Below are positions 35,764-44,904 of a stretch of 64,000 nt of DNA, piece after piece (within the stretch, counting starts at the first letter, position 1; every line of letters begins with the position of its first letter). This stretch comes from Marinobacter manganoxydans MnI7-9 (GTDB taxonomy: Bacteria > Pseudomonadota > Gammaproteobacteria > Pseudomonadales > Oleiphilaceae). Both the position numbers and the translations under genes were made by a program. The stretch lies in the NCBI RefSeq assembly GCF_000235625.1, contig NZ_AGTR01000084.1, forward strand, positions 124,001 through 188,000, written 5' to 3'. The notes beneath the pieces are model-generated. The model was not told where the DNA came from, searched no databases, and worked only from the letters and a program-made list of their open reading frames with translations.

Positions 35764-38409
35764 TCAGCCAGTATTCCGCATGCCCGCAGCGATACCTGCC
35801 ATGGTGACTTTCAGTGCTCTTTCCACCAGTTCCGGCACCTCGCCCTTGCCTTCACTTTCCCGGTCCCGCCGTAGCAATTCGGCCTGAAGGTAGTGCAGCG
35901 GATCCGTGTATGGGTTACGCACCCTCATCGAATGCGCAAAGACGGGCTCTCCCTCCAGCAGATCCGTTTGCTCCTTGAGTTCCAGAAGTCGCTCGATACA
36001 ACCCTGGAGGCGCACGCGAAGACTCTCCCCAAGGGCTTTCAACCGATCATCGTCCAGCAGCGTCTGCTCATAATAGCTGGCGATGCGCAGGTCTGCCTTG
36101 GCCAGCACCATTTCCAGCATATCCACATAGGTGCGGAAGAACGGCCAGCCCTGCATCATCTCACGCAATACTGGGAGCCGGTGGTCCCGGGCCGCCTCTT
36201 CAAGCGCCACGTCACTGCCCAGCCAACTGGGCAGCATCAGCCGCATCTGGGTCCAGGCAAATATCCACGGTATGGCCCGAAGGCTTTCCACGCCGCCGGT
36301 GGCCTTCCTCCGGGCCGGGCGACTTCCGAGTGCCAGTTTCCCCAGGGCCTGTTCCGGCGTGACCTGGCGGAAATAGGGCACGAAGTCGGGATTTTCCCGG
36401 ACCACATCGCGGTAGGCTTTCAAGGACCGCTCGGTAAGCCAGTCCATGGTTTCACGCCAGCTGTCTTCGGGCTGTGGTGGCGGGGCCAGGGTAGCTTCGA
36501 TAACCGCCGTGGTGTAGAGCGTCAGGCTCTGAACCGCCAGCCTCGGCAAACCGAACTTGAAGCGGATCATTTCGCCCTGCTCGGTAATCCGGAAACTGCC
36601 GTTTACCGAGCCCGGCGGCTGGGACAGTATCGCCCGGTTGGCAGGTCCGCCGCCACGGCCAACGGTACCGCCACGGCCGTGGAACAGGGTCAGATGCACG
36701 CCATACTGGCGGGCAACGTGGGTAAGTTTCTCCTGGGCCTGGTACTGGGCCCAGGCCGCCATCAGCTGGCCGGCATCCTTGGAGGAATCCGAATAGCCGA
36801 TCATCACTTCCTGCCTGCCCTGGCAATACTCCCGATACCACTCAACCTCGTACAGCGCAGACATGCTGTCTGGAGCACCACGCAGGTCATCCAGGGTCTC
36901 AAACAGGGGCACGACCCGCATCGGAAACTTCATTCCGGATTCCCTGAGCAGCAAAATCACGCTCAATACATCAGAGGGCTTGCTGGCCATGGAGATAACA
37001 TAGGACCCGAGGGCTTCCGGCGTTTGCTGCGCCACCACTTCACAGGTTGCCAGCACCTCGCCGACCGATTCGGAGGGCTCCCAAGTTCGGGGGACCAGTG
37101 GGCGCCGGCCCTGAAGTTCCTTCACCAGGAATGCCTGGCGCTCCTGTTCTGACCAGGACAGATAATCCCCCAGGCCAAGATAATCGACCATTTCGGCAAC
37201 CGCCTCCGCGTGGCGGCTGGCCTCCTGGCGGATGTCCAGACGAATCAAAGGCAGGCCAAAAGTATGCGCCCGGCGGATGGTATCCAGCAGCGGACCATTG
37301 GCGATGTCCTCGAGTCCGCACTCAACCAGGGATCGGTAACAGAGCTCCAGGGGACCGGTGAAATCCTCGTTCTCAAAGAGAATACCGTTGGCATCCGCGG
37401 TCTCGCCGTTGACGCTCGCCTCTGCCCAGTCCCGGGTTCTGATCAGCCGCTCACGGAGTTCGGCGAGCACATGGCGGTAGGGTTCCCGGGAATCACCAAC
37501 AACGGCCTTGAGCTCGTCGCTGGCCTGCCACATGGACAGTTCGGCCCGCAGCGCCTGAATATCACGAAGATAGAGATCCGCTGCCATCCAGCGGCCAAGC
37601 AGGAAGACCCGGCGGGTCACCTTGTGGGTGACATTCGGATTGCCATCACGATCACCGCCCATCCAGGATGCAATGCGGATGGGGAATGCCTGCAGGGGAA
37701 GGCCCTTTCCGGTCGCGTCTTCCAGCGACGTATCCAGGCTCCTCAGAAACTGTGGCAGGGCCTGCCACAGACTGTTTTCAATAACCGCAAAGCCCCATTT
37801 GGCCTCATCCACTGCGGTTGGTCGCTCCTGACGAATCTCGTCGGTGTGCCAGGCTTCGGTAACCAGTTGAGACAGGCGATTGACGATTTCCTCCCGTTCA
37901 GCAGGCATGAGGTCGTCATGGTCCAGACGCGCCAGGCAGTCCGACATCTCGTCGTATTTCATAATAAGGGTGCGACGCGCCACCTCGGTGGGGTGGGCCG
38001 TCAGCACAAACTCGATTCGTAGATCCGCCACCCTCTGATGCAGTTCCTCCGGCGTGACATCACCTTGCTTGAGCCGCTCAAACACCTCCCCGAGCGATTC
38101 GACCATCAGATCAGACTGGTGCCCGCGTTTCCGACGAATACCATGGTACTGCTCGGCAAGGTTGGCCAGGTTCAGGAACTGGTTGAAGGCACGGGTCACC
38201 GGAAGCAGCTCATCATCGCTCAACTTGCGCAGCAGATTGACAAGTCGCTGGCCGGACCCGCTTTCCTGGCGACGGTCGGACTTGGCAGCCGCCCGGATTT
38301 CCTCAATCAGCTCGTAGCATTCCTGTCCGGGATATCGCCGTATGCTCTGGCCCAGAAGTTCACCCAGCATTCGTACGTTTTCTCGGAGTTCGGGATGTAG
38401 CTCAGTCAC
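35764..38409 (-). CDS. ppc: Phosphoenolpyruvate carboxylase
   Basis: 881 residues, the usual bacterial length. The catalytic His lies in VLTAHPTE, the second site is FHGRGGTVGRGGGP, and GYSDSSKDAGQ is conserved; the chain ends MAGIAAGMRNTG, as in this family. It carboxylates PEP to oxaloacetate, feeding the TCA cycle. The start is GTG 38409, with AAAAGGA 7 nt upstream; no in-frame ATG fits better. Regulation is not visible in the upstream 104 nt shared with a divergent small gene. Confidence 0.96.
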   Translation of the reverse strand: MTELHPELRENVRMLGELLGQSIRRYPGQECYELIEEIRAAAKSDRRQESGSGQRLVNLLRKLSDDELLPVTRAFNQFLNLANLAEQYHGIRRKRGHQSDLMVESLGEVFERLKQGDVTPEELHQRVADLRIEFVLTAHPTEVARRTLIMKYDEMSDCLARLDHDDLMPAEREEIVNRLSQLVTEAWHTDEIRQERPTAVDEAKWGFAVIENSLWQALPQFLRSLDTSLEDATGKGLPLQAFPIRIASWMGGDRDGNPNVTHKVTRRVFLLGRWMAADLYLRDIQALRAELSMWQASDELKAVVGDSREPYRHVLAELRERLIRTRDWAEASVNGETADANGILFENEDFTGPLELCYRSLVECGLEDIANGPLLDTIRRAHTFGLPLIRLDIRQEASRHAEAVAEMVDYLGLGDYLSWSEQERQAFLVKELQGRRPLVPRTWEPSESVGEVLATCEVVAQQTPEALGSYVISMASKPSDVLSVILLLRESGMKFPMRVVPLFETLDDLRGAPDSMSALYEVEWYREYCQGRQEVMIGYSDSSKDAGQLMAAWAQYQAQEKLTHVARQYGVHLTLFHGRGGTVGRGGGPANRAILSQPPGSVNGSFRITEQGEMIRFKFGLPRLAVQSLTLYTTAVIEATLAPPPQPEDSWRETMDWLTERSLKAYRDVVRENPDFVPYFRQVTPEQALGKLALGSRPARRKATGGVESLRAIPWIFAWTQMRLMLPSWLGSDVALEEAARDHRLPVLREMMQGWPFFRTYVDMLEMVLAKADLRIASYYEQTLLDDDRLKALGESLRVRLQGCIERLLELKEQTDLLEGEPVFAHSMRVRNPYTDPLHYLQAELLRRDRESEGKGEVPELVERALKVTMAGIAAGMRNTG

Positions 38410-38513
38410 ATTGACGTCCTTTTGAATTGACGGAGGCGAAGTAAACTTACGATACTAAGGAACAGTCGAGAAAGTCTATTGGCGATTCAAGCCTGTAGCT
38501 GCAAGGAGTTATC

Positions 38514-38747
38514 ATGAAGGTCACTGATTTGCCCAAACACTGGGAACAGCAAAAAGAGCCCGTGGAGCGCACCCACGATTATAACCTGCGCCTGCCGCTG
38601 GAAGATGCCGCACGCGTGGCCGCACTGGCGGAACTTTACCCGGACCGCAGTGAAAGCGATATTCTGAACGACATGATTGGTGCAGCTCTGGACGATCTGG
38701 TACGCCAGAGCCCACTGAAGGACAAGCTGGAAGGGAAAGACAAGTAA
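38514..38747 (+). CDS. Small hypothetical protein, paralogue of the gene at 38780-39124
   Basis: 77 residues with AAGGAG upstream of the ATG. It begins MKVTDLPKHWEQ and contains AALAELYPDRSESDILNDM followed by AALDDL, which align with MKIKDLVNYWDK, KLAALYPMKSPQDLMRDL and AALDEM of the convergent neighbour. The alternating helix pattern suggests a small helical or ribbon-helix-helix-like fold. Function unknown. I recall relatives in Pseudomonas under an unreliable 'type 1 pili tip component' label, which I could not check. Confidence 0.75.
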   Translation: MKVTDLPKHWEQQKEPVERTHDYNLRLPLEDAARVAALAELYPDRSESDILNDMIGAALDDLVRQSPLKDKLEGKDK

Positions 38748-38754
38748 ATAGCGG

Positions 38755-38774
38755 CGGGCAGCTTTCGCTGCCCG
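38755..38774. terminator. Hairpin between the two convergent small genes
   Basis: CGGGCAGC (38755-38762) and GCTGCCCG (38767-38774) pair perfectly around a TTTC loop. It has no T-run, so its strength as a terminator is unclear, but its place between convergent stops 33 nt apart supports it. Confidence 0.4.
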
Positions 38775-38779
38775 TGTCG

Positions 38780-39124
38780 TCAGGCGACTGATTCCAGTTG
38801 ACGGGCCTTGAGGCGCTGGATGTGCTTCTGGCTCAGGCTGACAAACTTGGGAGTCAGGCCCTGATCTTCGTAGATCTCGAAGCCATCCTCGTCGTACGCC
38901 ACCACTTTGGTGCCCTGAACATACGGAAAGCTGGTCTCCATTTCGTCAAGTGCTGCAGAAATCAGATCCCGCATCAGATCCTGAGGTGACTTCATCGGAT
39001 AGAGCGCTGCGAGTTTCTCGAGACGCTTGTGATGCTGGTCAGACAACGCCATGAAGTAGGCGTCTCGGGTAAGCCGACCACGTGCATGCTTGTCCCAGTA
39101 GTTGACCAGATCTTTGATTTTCAT
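38780..39124 (-). CDS. Small hypothetical protein, longer paralogue of the gene at 38514
   Basis: 114 residues from ATG 39124, with AGGAG and AAGG upstream; the 14 codons before it are not conserved with the paralogue. The N-terminal 60 residues align with the convergent gene (MKIKDLVNYW, LAALYPMKSPQDLMRDLIS, AALDEM). The C-terminal 50 residues are extra: FPYVQGTKVVAYDEDGFEIY and SLSQKHIQRLKARQ. No signal peptide or membrane helix, so it is probably cytosolic. Function unknown. The two genes look like a duplicated and inverted pair. Confidence 0.82.
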   Translation of the reverse strand: MKIKDLVNYWDKHARGRLTRDAYFMALSDQHHKRLEKLAALYPMKSPQDLMRDLISAALDEMETSFPYVQGTKVVAYDEDGFEIYEDQGLTPKFVSLSQKHIQRLKARQLESVA

Positions 39125-39260
39125 GGTGCCTTCACTCCTGCATCTTATTGATGGCGCACGGCGCACGAAAACTGTGCATCCGTTTCCGGAAGTGTAGACG
39201 AAGCCGTCGGTCCGGGGGCGAGAAAATTGGTAACGGATTGTACTTACCGATCCGCCATTT

Positions 39261-40118
39261 TCAGTGCTCGTTCTCTCCCCGCTCCACGCCTTTCACCGCC
39301 TGCCACACGGCATCCAGCGCCTCCAGAGATTCTTCGTCCATATCGCGGCCCTCCCGTTCCAGCACACGTTCAATCGCCCGGAACCGGGCGTCGAATTTAT
39401 GGTTGGTTCGATTGAGTGCCTGCTCAGGGTTAACCTTCATGAACCGTGCCAGGTTCACACAGACGAACAGGAGATCGCCGAGCTCATCTTCAACGGCATC
39501 GGGATCACCGGCGCCCGTCTGTGCGGCTTCCCACGCCTCCTTGAGCTCGTCGATTTCCTCGTGAAGTTTGTCGAAAACCGGGCCAACATTTGGCCAGTCG
39601 AAACCGTGCCTGGCTGCCCGTTTCTGGAGCTTCTCGGCCCGAGCCATTGCAGGCAGGGTCCGGGCAATGCCGTCAAGCCGACTTACTGGGGCGCTGGCTT
39701 CCGGTGCCGGCTTCATTGCCCGCTCCTCGGCCTTGATGCGCTCCCAGCTTTCCTTGATCCAGGCCTCATCCGGCCGATTATCCGGATCAATGCTGCTTTC
39801 CAGGGTCCCTTCCGGAAAAACGTGTGGATGCCGCCTTACCAGTTTGCGCACCAGATGATCGACCACACCGTCAAAATCGAAATGGCCATCTTCCCGACCA
39901 AGCTGGGTGTAGAAAATGACCTGGAACAGCAGGTCCCCCAGCTCGTCTTTCAGATGCGGGTAATCCTCTCGCTCAATGGCATCGGCGACTTCGTAGGCCT
40001 CCTCCAGCGTGTGCGGCACGATGGTCCTGTAGGATTGCCTGGTATCCCATGGACAGCCCGTCTCCGGATCCCGAAGCCTGGCCATCAGGGTTTTCAGATC
40101 CTCGATGGTATAGCTCAT
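39261..40118 (-). CDS. mazG: Nucleoside triphosphate pyrophosphohydrolase
   Basis: 285 residues with two MazG repeats. The first has CPWDTRQSYRTIVPHTLEEAY and KDELGDLLFQVIFY with the metal-binding EExxE/ExxD set; the second has DKLHEEIDELKEAW and EDELGDLLFVCVNLAR. It hydrolyses (d)NTPs to monophosphates. It overlaps the relA stop by 4 bp and follows it directly, as in many gammaproteobacteria, so it probably shares the relA transcript. Confidence 0.95.
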   Translation of the reverse strand: MSYTIEDLKTLMARLRDPETGCPWDTRQSYRTIVPHTLEEAYEVADAIEREDYPHLKDELGDLLFQVIFYTQLGREDGHFDFDGVVDHLVRKLVRRHPHVFPEGTLESSIDPDNRPDEAWIKESWERIKAEERAMKPAPEASAPVSRLDGIARTLPAMARAEKLQKRAARHGFDWPNVGPVFDKLHEEIDELKEAWEAAQTGAGDPDAVEDELGDLLFVCVNLARFMKVNPEQALNRTNHKFDARFRAIERVLEREGRDMDEESLEALDAVWQAVKGVERGENEH

Positions 40119-42352
40119 CCGCGTTTACGCCTTACATCAATGATATTGGGCAGGTTGCGAATCTGCGCCAGCAACCGCGCCAACTGCTCCAGACTGGAAA
40201 TTTCCACCGTCACGGTCATGGTAGCCGTGTTCTCGTCCTTGTTGCTCAGGGTATTCAGTGACAGCACATCACTCTTGGAGGCCGACAACACCTGGGTAAT
40301 ATCTCTCAGCAGCCCGGATCGGTCATAGGCTTCAATTTCAATGTCGACAGGATAAACAGCAGCCTGCCGGCCACCCCAGCTGACCTCAATAATCCGGTTG
40401 GGCTCGAACTCACGCAGATTCAGGAACGTCAGGCAGTCCTGACGGTGGACCGTAACCCCACGGCCAACCGTGATGTAGCCACCGATCGCGTCTCCGGGCA
40501 GCGGCTTGCAACATTTCGCCACCTGGGTCTTGAGCTTGCCGACGCCCAGGATCTGGATGTCTGATTCCGTATCGTAGGGCTTGCGGCGCTGGGCGCTGAG
40601 TTTCAGATCCAGTTGTTCGGACTTGGGCTCCAGCATCTGCTGGGCCACATTGGCGACATGCGTGGGGCGAAGGTCACCGGCTCCGGTGGCTGCAAACATG
40701 TCCTCCGCACTTTGGTAATTAACCTTCCTGGCAAGCTCACCAAGATCTACATCGTACAGGGACAGACGCCTGAACTCGTCCTCGAGAATGGCACGACCGT
40801 CAACGATATTGCGACCACGATCCTGCTGTTTGAACCAGTGGGTTACCTTGGCGCGTGCCCTGGAAGTCTGAATGTAACCAAGGCTCGGGTTCAGCCAGTC
40901 GCGGCTTGGGGCCGGGTTGTTGGAGGTCAGGATAAACACCTGATCGCCGGTTTTCAGTGGATAGGTCAGTGGAACGATTCGGCTGTTCACCCGCGCACCG
41001 CGGCAGGCGTGACCGATCTCCGTGTGAACCCGGTAGGCGAAATCCACCGGCGTTGCCCCCTGGGGCAGATCCACCACGTGGCCCTCGGGTGTGAATACAT
41101 ACACCCGATCCGATGCGACATCGGATTTGAGGTGGTCGGCCAGCCCGGACAGGTCGCCCAGCTCCTCCTGCCACTCCAGAACCTGGCGCAGCCAGTTGAT
41201 CTTGGCATCGTAGCCGGTCGACTTGTTGCCTTTGTCCATGCCCTTGTACAACCAGTGGGCACAAACGCCCAGTTCCGCCTCCTCATGCATCGTGTGGGTT
41301 CGGATCTGCACTTCCATGACCTTGCCCTCGGGCCCGATCACGGCGGTATGCAGGGACTGGTAACCGTTTTCCTTCGGGTTGGCAATGTAATCGTCGAACT
41401 CGTTGGGGATGTGGCGCCACAGCGTGTGGACAATACCCAGTGCGGCGTAACAGTCGCGAACCTCCGGAACCAGGATACGCACGGCGCGAACATCGTAAAC
41501 CTGGGAAAAGTCGATGCCCTTGCGGCGCATTTTTCGCCAGATGCTGTAGATGTGCTTGGCACGTCCGGACAGCTCGCCCTCAATGCCATAGGCTTTCAGT
41601 TCGGTCTGCAGGGTTTCAATCACCCGCTTGATGTAACCGTCGCGATCCAGGCGCTTTTCGTCCAGCAGTTTGGCGATCTTTTTGTAGGCGGAACCATGCA
41701 GGTACCGGAAAGAAAGATCTTCCAGCTCCCACTTGATGTGACCAATGCCAAGCCGGTGTGCCAGGGGTGCGTAGATATCAAACACTTCCCGGGCGACGCG
41801 CATTCGCTTTTCTTCTGGAGCATCCTTTACCGCCCGAATGGCGCAGGTACGCTCCGCCAGCTTGATCAGGGCAACCCGGACATCGTCAATCATGGTGACG
41901 AGCATCTTGCGGACGTTGTCCAGTTGGCCTTCGCTCTGGCCCAGAACGTTACCCTTCAGCGGGTGGTGGATGGACGAAATGGCCGCCATCTGCTGCACGC
42001 CGTTGATCAGGCCCGCCACCTCATCGCCAAATTCCTTGCGGATTGTCTCCAGGGGAACGCGCTCTTCACGCACGGCGCGATAAAGGATCGCCGCCACCAG
42101 GCTGGCCTGATCCAGGTGCAGCTCCGCCAGAACCTGGGCCATCTCAATGCCAATCCGGAAGCTGCTGGAACCAGGTGCCCACTGGCGATCCTGCCGGAAA
42201 GCCTGAAGATCGATTTCCGCTGCCTTTTCGCAGGCCAACCGGAACTGGTCAGCGTCGTCCAGGTGCGTTTGCGAGGCTATCTGGTTTACCCAGCCCTCGA
42301 TATCCACCTGGCCGTCGCCGGTCATTGCGTAATCTTCGCGAACTTTTACCAT
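40115..42352 (-). CDS. relA: GTP pyrophosphokinase, (p)ppGpp synthetase
   Basis: 745 residues from ATG 42352 (MVKVREDYAM), matching the start of other RelA proteins; ATG 42388 would add 12 residues. The N-terminal HD-like hydrolase domain is degenerate (AAILYRAVREERV in place of the HD pair), so this is a synthetase-only RelA. The synthetase domain has GRAKHIYSIWRKM and YDVRAVRILVPE. A TGS domain (VYVFTPEGHVVDLPQGATP) and a C-terminal ACT domain follow. It makes the stringent-response alarmone on stalled ribosomes. The neighbours are rlmD upstream and mazG overlapping downstream. Confidence 0.96.
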   Translation of the reverse strand: MVKVREDYAMTGDGQVDIEGWVNQIASQTHLDDADQFRLACEKAAEIDLQAFRQDRQWAPGSSSFRIGIEMAQVLAELHLDQASLVAAILYRAVREERVPLETIRKEFGDEVAGLINGVQQMAAISSIHHPLKGNVLGQSEGQLDNVRKMLVTMIDDVRVALIKLAERTCAIRAVKDAPEEKRMRVAREVFDIYAPLAHRLGIGHIKWELEDLSFRYLHGSAYKKIAKLLDEKRLDRDGYIKRVIETLQTELKAYGIEGELSGRAKHIYSIWRKMRRKGIDFSQVYDVRAVRILVPEVRDCYAALGIVHTLWRHIPNEFDDYIANPKENGYQSLHTAVIGPEGKVMEVQIRTHTMHEEAELGVCAHWLYKGMDKGNKSTGYDAKINWLRQVLEWQEELGDLSGLADHLKSDVASDRVYVFTPEGHVVDLPQGATPVDFAYRVHTEIGHACRGARVNSRIVPLTYPLKTGDQVFILTSNNPAPSRDWLNPSLGYIQTSRARAKVTHWFKQQDRGRNIVDGRAILEDEFRRLSLYDVDLGELARKVNYQSAEDMFAATGAGDLRPTHVANVAQQMLEPKSEQLDLKLSAQRRKPYDTESDIQILGVGKLKTQVAKCCKPLPGDAIGGYITVGRGVTVHRQDCLTFLNLREFEPNRIIEVSWGGRQAAVYPVDIEIEAYDRSGLLRDITQVLSASKSDVLSLNTLSNKDENTATMTVTVEISSLEQLARLLAQIRNLPNIIDVRRKRG

Positions 42353-42409
42353 ATCAGTCTTGTTATTCCTGATGGTTGCCGCAGCCATCCCTGACTGCCC
42401 ACCGCATCT

Positions 42410-43759
42410 TCAGTCGGAATCCCGTTCGAACAACGCGATGGATTCCACGTGAGTGGTGTGGGGAAACATGTCCATCACACCTGCGCGCACCAGTCGATAG
42501 CCGTTGCGCGCCATTACGCCTGCGTCGCGCGCCAGGGTGGCCGGGTTGCAGGAGACATAGACTATCTTTTGTGCCCCGAAGGCCGTGAGGTACTTGCAGA
42601 TCTCCTCGGCACCGGAACGGGGCGGATCAATCAGAATCTTGTCGAACCCTTCTTTGGCCCAGCTCTGGCCCGTGAAGTCACCGTGCAAGTCGGCACCGTG
42701 AAAAGCGACATTGTCGAGACCGTTTAGTTCCGCGTTTTCCCGGCCCCGTACGACCATGGTCTCGTCGCCTTCCACGCCAACAACCTGCCCGCCTCGCGTG
42801 GCCAGCGGCAGAGTGAAATTCCCCAGACCGCAGAACAGATCCAGGACTCGCTCGCCAGGCTGGACATCCAGCCATTCCACGGCCCTGTGTACCATTGCGC
42901 GATTAATGCCTGCATTGACCTGGGTAAAGTCCATGGGATGAAATTTCATGGTCAGGTCGAATTCTTCCAGCCTGTAGCTCAGTCGCTCATCATCCCGGCC
43001 AGAGGACTCGGGCCAGATCCGATGAACGGTATCGGGCCCTTTTGGCTGCAGGTAGATATGCAAATCGTGAGCCTGGCCGAAGGCAATGAGCTTCTCCCGG
43101 TCACCAGTGGACAGGTCATCCATATTGCGGAACACCATTACCGCCACATCATCGCCACAGGCAACTTCCACCTGGGCGATTCGGCTGTAGGCGTCCAGAT
43201 CGTGCAGCATATTTCGAAGGGGCAGTATGCGGTCGCCAATGCGGGGATCCAGCACCACACAACGGTCGATGTCGGTCAGGAAACTGTTGCGTTTCTCCCG
43301 AAACCCCACCAGGACAGACTCCCGGGCCTTGACGTAACGAACCCCGAGGCGCGCCTTGCGGCGATAGCCGAGGCTCTCTTCCGAGCGCAGTGGCTCAATC
43401 CACTCCTCGGGTTCGATGCCCCCGAAATGGGCAAAATGCTCCCGCAGGGTATTCTCCTTGAACGCGATCTGCGCATCGCCACTCATATGCTGCAGGCTAC
43501 AGCCGCCACACAGGTCGGCAAACTCGCAGGGTGGCGTCTGACGATCCGGCGCGGCTTCCAGAACCTCTTCGGTGCGCAGTTCGTCGAACTTGCTTCGACT
43601 GGACACCACTTTCGCCATCACGGTTTCGCCCGGAAGGGCGCCATCGACAAACTGGGTCTTGCCATCCTGACGGGCGATACCCCGGCCGTCATGGCTCAGG
43701 GTCTCAATCTCACAGCGCACGGGCTCTTTTGGAAGAACCTTCCTGCGTCGTCTGCTCAT
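42410..43759 (-). CDS. rlmD: 23S rRNA (uracil1939-C5)-methyltransferase
   Basis: 449 residues. A TRAM domain ([19 protein letters not shown]) comes first. The iron-sulfur cysteines are Cys78, Cys84, Cys87 ([17 protein letters not shown]) and one near 167 (DRCVV). The SAM site is [15 protein letters not shown] and the nucleophile is in [10 protein letters not shown]. It methylates U1939 of 23S rRNA. It sits between cysM and relA on the same strand, the standard arrangement in Pseudomonas and relatives. Confidence 0.95.
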   Translation of the reverse strand: MSRRRRKVLPKEPVRCEIETLSHDGRGIARQDGKTQFVDGALPGETVMAKVVSSRSKFDELRTEEVLEAAPDRQTPPCEFADLCGGCSLQHMSGDAQIAFKENTLREHFAHFGGIEPEEWIEPLRSEESLGYRRKARLGVRYVKARESVLVGFREKRNSFLTDIDRCVVLDPRIGDRILPLRNMLHDLDAYSRIAQVEVACGDDVAVMVFRNMDDLSTGDREKLIAFGQAHDLHIYLQPKGPDTVHRIWPESSGRDDERLSYRLEEFDLTMKFHPMDFTQVNAGINRAMVHRAVEWLDVQPGERVLDLFCGLGNFTLPLATRGGQVVGVEGDETMVVRGRENAELNGLDNVAFHGADLHGDFTGQSWAKEGFDKILIDPPRSGAEEICKYLTAFGAQKIVYVSCNPATLARDAGVMARNGYRLVRAGVMDMFPHTTHVESIALFERDSD

Positions 43760-43785
43760 ACTCGGGTCTCTTGGTGGAATCGTGT

Positions 43786-44679
43786 TCAGGCGCCGGGAAA
43801 TACACCGGTGGATAGATAGCGGTCGCCGCGGTCACAGATAATGGCCACGATGATGGCGTTTTCAACCTGCTGCGAGAGCTTGAGCGCGGCCGCGATCGAA
43901 CCGCCGGAGGAGACGCCACAGAAAATGCCTTCCTCGGAAGCCAGGGCCCGCATGGTGTTTTCGGCCTCTTCCTGGCCAACATCCAACACCTCGTCCACCC
44001 GTGCGGCATCGTAGATTTTCGGCAGGTAGGCTTCGGGCCATCGACGTATCCCGGGTATGGACGCACCTTCTTTGGGCTGAAGCCCGATAATGCGAATATC
44101 CGGGTTGCGCTCCTTGAGGTAACGGGACACGCCCATGATGGTGCCAGTAGTGCCCATGGAGCTGACAAAATGGGTGACACGCCCCCCGGTCTGCTCCCAG
44201 ATCTCGGGACCGGTCGTGCGGTAGTGCGCCAGAGGGTTGTCCTGGTTGCTGAACTGATCCAGCACCCTGCCCTTGCCCTCCGCCTGCATCTTGAGGGCCA
44301 GGTCACGGGCAGTTTCCATCCCCTCTTCCCTGGTGACCGTGACAATCTCCGCACCATAGGCGCGCATGGATGCCCGACGCTCCTCACTCATGTTCGCGGG
44401 CATGATCAGCACCATCCGGTACCCCTTGATGGCAGCCGCCATGGCCAGGGCAATGCCGGTGTTGCCACTGGTCGCCTCGATCAGGGTATCGCCCGGCTTG
44501 ATGTCGCCCCGACGCTCCGCTTCCTGGATCATGCTGATGGCCGGGCGATCCTTCACCGAGCCGGCGGGGTTATTCCCTTCCAGCTTGGCCAGAATCACGT
44601 TACTCGTCTCACCGGGGAGACGCTGCAGGCGAACCAGAGGGGTGTGCCCGACATAATCTTCAATGGTGGGAAAATGCAT
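43786..44679 (-). CDS. cysM: Cysteine synthase B (O-acetylserine sulfhydrylase)
   Basis: 297 residues. The PLP lysine is in [11 protein letters not shown] (Lys43), the phosphate loop in [10 protein letters not shown], and [13 protein letters not shown] is the CysM-type glycine loop; length is typical. It makes cysteine from O-acetylserine and sulfide or thiosulfate. A possible promoter lies at 44712-44741, divergent from gacS, 27 nt upstream of rlmD. Confidence 0.95.
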   Translation of the reverse strand: MHFPTIEDYVGHTPLVRLQRLPGETSNVILAKLEGNNPAGSVKDRPAISMIQEAERRGDIKPGDTLIEATSGNTGIALAMAAAIKGYRMVLIMPANMSEERRASMRAYGAEIVTVTREEGMETARDLALKMQAEGKGRVLDQFSNQDNPLAHYRTTGPEIWEQTGGRVTHFVSSMGTTGTIMGVSRYLKERNPDIRIIGLQPKEGASIPGIRRWPEAYLPKIYDAARVDEVLDVGQEEAENTMRALASEEGIFCGVSSGGSIAAALKLSQQVENAIIVAIICDRGDRYLSTGVFPGA

Positions 44680-44711
44680 ATGATAACCCTGTGGTACACT
44701 TTTGGCTTCGC

Positions 44712-44741
44712 ATGATACGCGTTATCGCCCCGGTCTCCCAA
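44712..44741 (-). promoter_or_regulatory. Candidate sigma-70 promoter of cysM
   Basis: On the minus strand TTGGGA (44736-44741) and TATCAT (44712-44717) are 18 nt apart. The start codon lies 32 nt downstream of the -10, with AGGG before it. Confidence 0.35.
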
Positions 44742-44904
44742 TACAGCTTCTCGCTATATCCATGACCGGCGGCTATATCCGACACGGGATTTTCCGGTAC
44801 CGTCGGGACTGATACCACAGTTATCCCGTTCCGGATCAGCTATTCTTAACACGGACGTTTTCCGCTCTGCGGCGCGGACAAAAGCAATAATTCAGGAACA
44901 CGGT

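Noticed and set aside
35893-37152. 419-codon open frame on the plus strand
   Set aside because: Antisense to ppc. Composition is that of a shadow frame.
40613-42394. 593-codon open frame on the plus strand
   Set aside because: It is antisense to relA for its whole length, and relA has full RelA motifs. High GC in third positions keeps this frame open.
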